This document shows, piece by piece, positions 63,503-64,000 of a stretch of 64,000 nt of DNA (positions within the stretch are counted from its first letter, which is position 1; each line of letters begins with the position of its first letter). Position numbers and translations under genes: made by a program. The stretch comes from an uncultured Mobiluncus sp. (GTDB taxonomy: Bacteria > Actinomycetota > Actinomycetes > Actinomycetales > Actinomycetaceae): NCBI RefSeq assembly GCF_947254095.1, contig NZ_CAMYBV010000001.1, positions 102,596 through 166,595 of the forward strand, given 5' to 3'. The notes beneath the pieces were generated by a model, which was not told the origin of the DNA, did no database searches, and worked only from the letters and a program-made list of their open reading frames with translations.

Positions 63503-63588
63503 CGCGACAGAATTAAACGAAAAAAGTTTTAGCTACAGTCCTCTAACGACACGACCGGAGAAAGACACAAAATTCTGGAAAAATCCAA

Positions 63589-64000
63589 CACAAAATTCCG
63601 CGTAGCACACGCCACCGTGCCAGCAATTTTGCTACACAAAACTGCGCTCAACCCACATCGCGGTGCCAGCAATTTTGCTACACAAAACTGCGCTCAACCC
63701 ACATCGCGGTGCCAGCAATTTTGCTACGCAAAATTGCGCGTAGCACACGCCATGGTGCCAGCAATTTTGCTACGCAAAATTGCGCGCCACTTCCTTGGCC
63801 TCGGATAAAGCCGCCAGCGGGTCCCCCGCTGACGCGTTTTGGTTTTATGGACCATTGCAAGCCAGCACACACCATAGAGCCAGAAAATTTGCTACACAAA
63901 ACTGCGCTCAACCCACATCGCGGTGCCAGCAATTTTGCTACGCAAAATTGCGCGTAGCACACGCCATGGTGCCAGCAATTTTGCTACGCAAAATTGCGCG
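63589..64000. repeat. Array of 46-bp hairpin-forming tandem repeats (two blocks)
   Basis: Units begin GCCAGCAATTTTGCTA. Full 46-bp copies lie at 63619-63664, 63665-63710, 63711-63756, 63879-63924 and 63925-63970. Truncated 30-bp copies lie at 63757-63786 and 63971-64000, and a decayed right part at 63589-63618. Two types alternate: A ends TCAACCCACATCGCGGT, B ends GTAGCACACGCCATGGT. Type B contains GCAATTTTGC-TAC-GCAAAATTGC, a perfect 10-bp hairpin, and overlapping it GCTACGC/GCGTAGC, so two exclusive folds exist. The blocks are separated by 92 bases of mostly unique DNA. Units abut without spacers, so this is not a CRISPR. No protein-coding frame is credible here. Confidence 0.9.
63815..63831 (+). 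terminator. Hairpin between the repeat blocks, possible weak terminator
   Basis: CAGCGGG, TCC, CCCGCTG: a perfect 7-bp stem with a 3-base loop, followed in the plus direction by ACGCGTTTTGGTTTT. The T runs are interrupted, so termination would be weak. No plus-strand gene lies to the left, which leaves its role unclear. Confidence 0.35.

Noticed and set aside
63462..63588. T-box or other riboswitch before thrS
   Set aside because: No T-box sequence (TGGNACCGCG type) or specifier stem was found.
63617..63962. Short repeat-derived frames on both strands (63, 82 and 94 codons)
   Set aside because: They only reflect the 46-bp repeat read in phase and have no ribosome sites.
63589..64000. CRISPR array
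   Set aside because: The 46-bp units abut directly with no unique spacers, and the units themselves vary; no cas genes are present.

Overview
The window reads as chromosomal core of a mid-GC actinobacterium. Supporting signs are the actinobacterial integration host factor mIHF between pyrF and gmk, a PyrR-type pyr operon, a type 2 OMP decarboxylase, an Rv2613c-like HIT protein after thrS, an RXKD-type RelA/SpoT enzyme, and the conserved gene strings alaS-ruvX-mltG-aroE-aroC-aroK-aroB-efp-nusB and yebC-ruvC-ruvA-ruvB-yajC-secD-secF-apt-rel. Moderate GC, the aroK-aroB fusion and several acidic, disordered protein tails suggest Actinomycetaceae (Mobiluncus-like). That placement is inferred from gene content; no database was searched. 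No rRNA or tRNA gene, CRISPR array, transposase or phage gene was seen.

Layout. Bases 1-12744 are one long minus-strand series: pyrR-pyrB-pyrC-carA-carB-pyrF (pyrimidine synthesis), then mihF-gmk-rpoZ-coaC-coaB-metK-priA, with priA cut by the window edge. A PyrR-binding hairpin covers the pyrR ribosome binding site. Bases 12957-18516 hold a divergent small gene, then nusB, efp, a degenerate shikimate-kinase-like gene, an aroK-aroB fusion, aroC and a prepilin peptidase. Bases 18700-25324, on the plus strand, are a more AT-rich alpha-glucan/maltodextrin cassette: binding lipoprotein, two permeases, 4-alpha-glucanotransferase, LacI regulator and a DUF624 protein. It sits inside an otherwise conserved shikimate/mltG neighbourhood. 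Bases 25354-33891 return to the minus strand with aroE, mltG, ruvX, alaS, two small membrane proteins, rpsD and rarA. A plus-strand MMPL transporter follows. Then come yciO, aspS, a coupled pair of dynamin-like GTPases, hisS and a metallo-hydrolase (minus), and a DUF349 protein (plus). Bases 46332-63461 are minus-strand rel, apt, secF, secD, yajC, ruvB, ruvA, ruvC, yebC, sdaA, a NUDIX gene, pdxT, pdxS, ybaK, a HIT gene and thrS. The last 400 bases are a non-coding array of 46-bp hairpin repeats.

How the genes work together. Most genes serve nucleotide, aromatic, CoA, SAM and PLP synthesis, translation, protein export and Holliday-junction processing, and lie in tightly packed, often overlapping operons. 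The less ordinary elements are: a CoaC separated from CoaB with several conserved active-site residues replaced; a second shikimate-kinase-like protein without a P-loop; a soluble plus membrane-anchored GTPase pair between hisS and aspS; an inserted sugar-uptake cassette with its own operator and an intercistronic hairpin but no ATPase; and the terminal repeat array, whose units can fold into two mutually exclusive hairpins.
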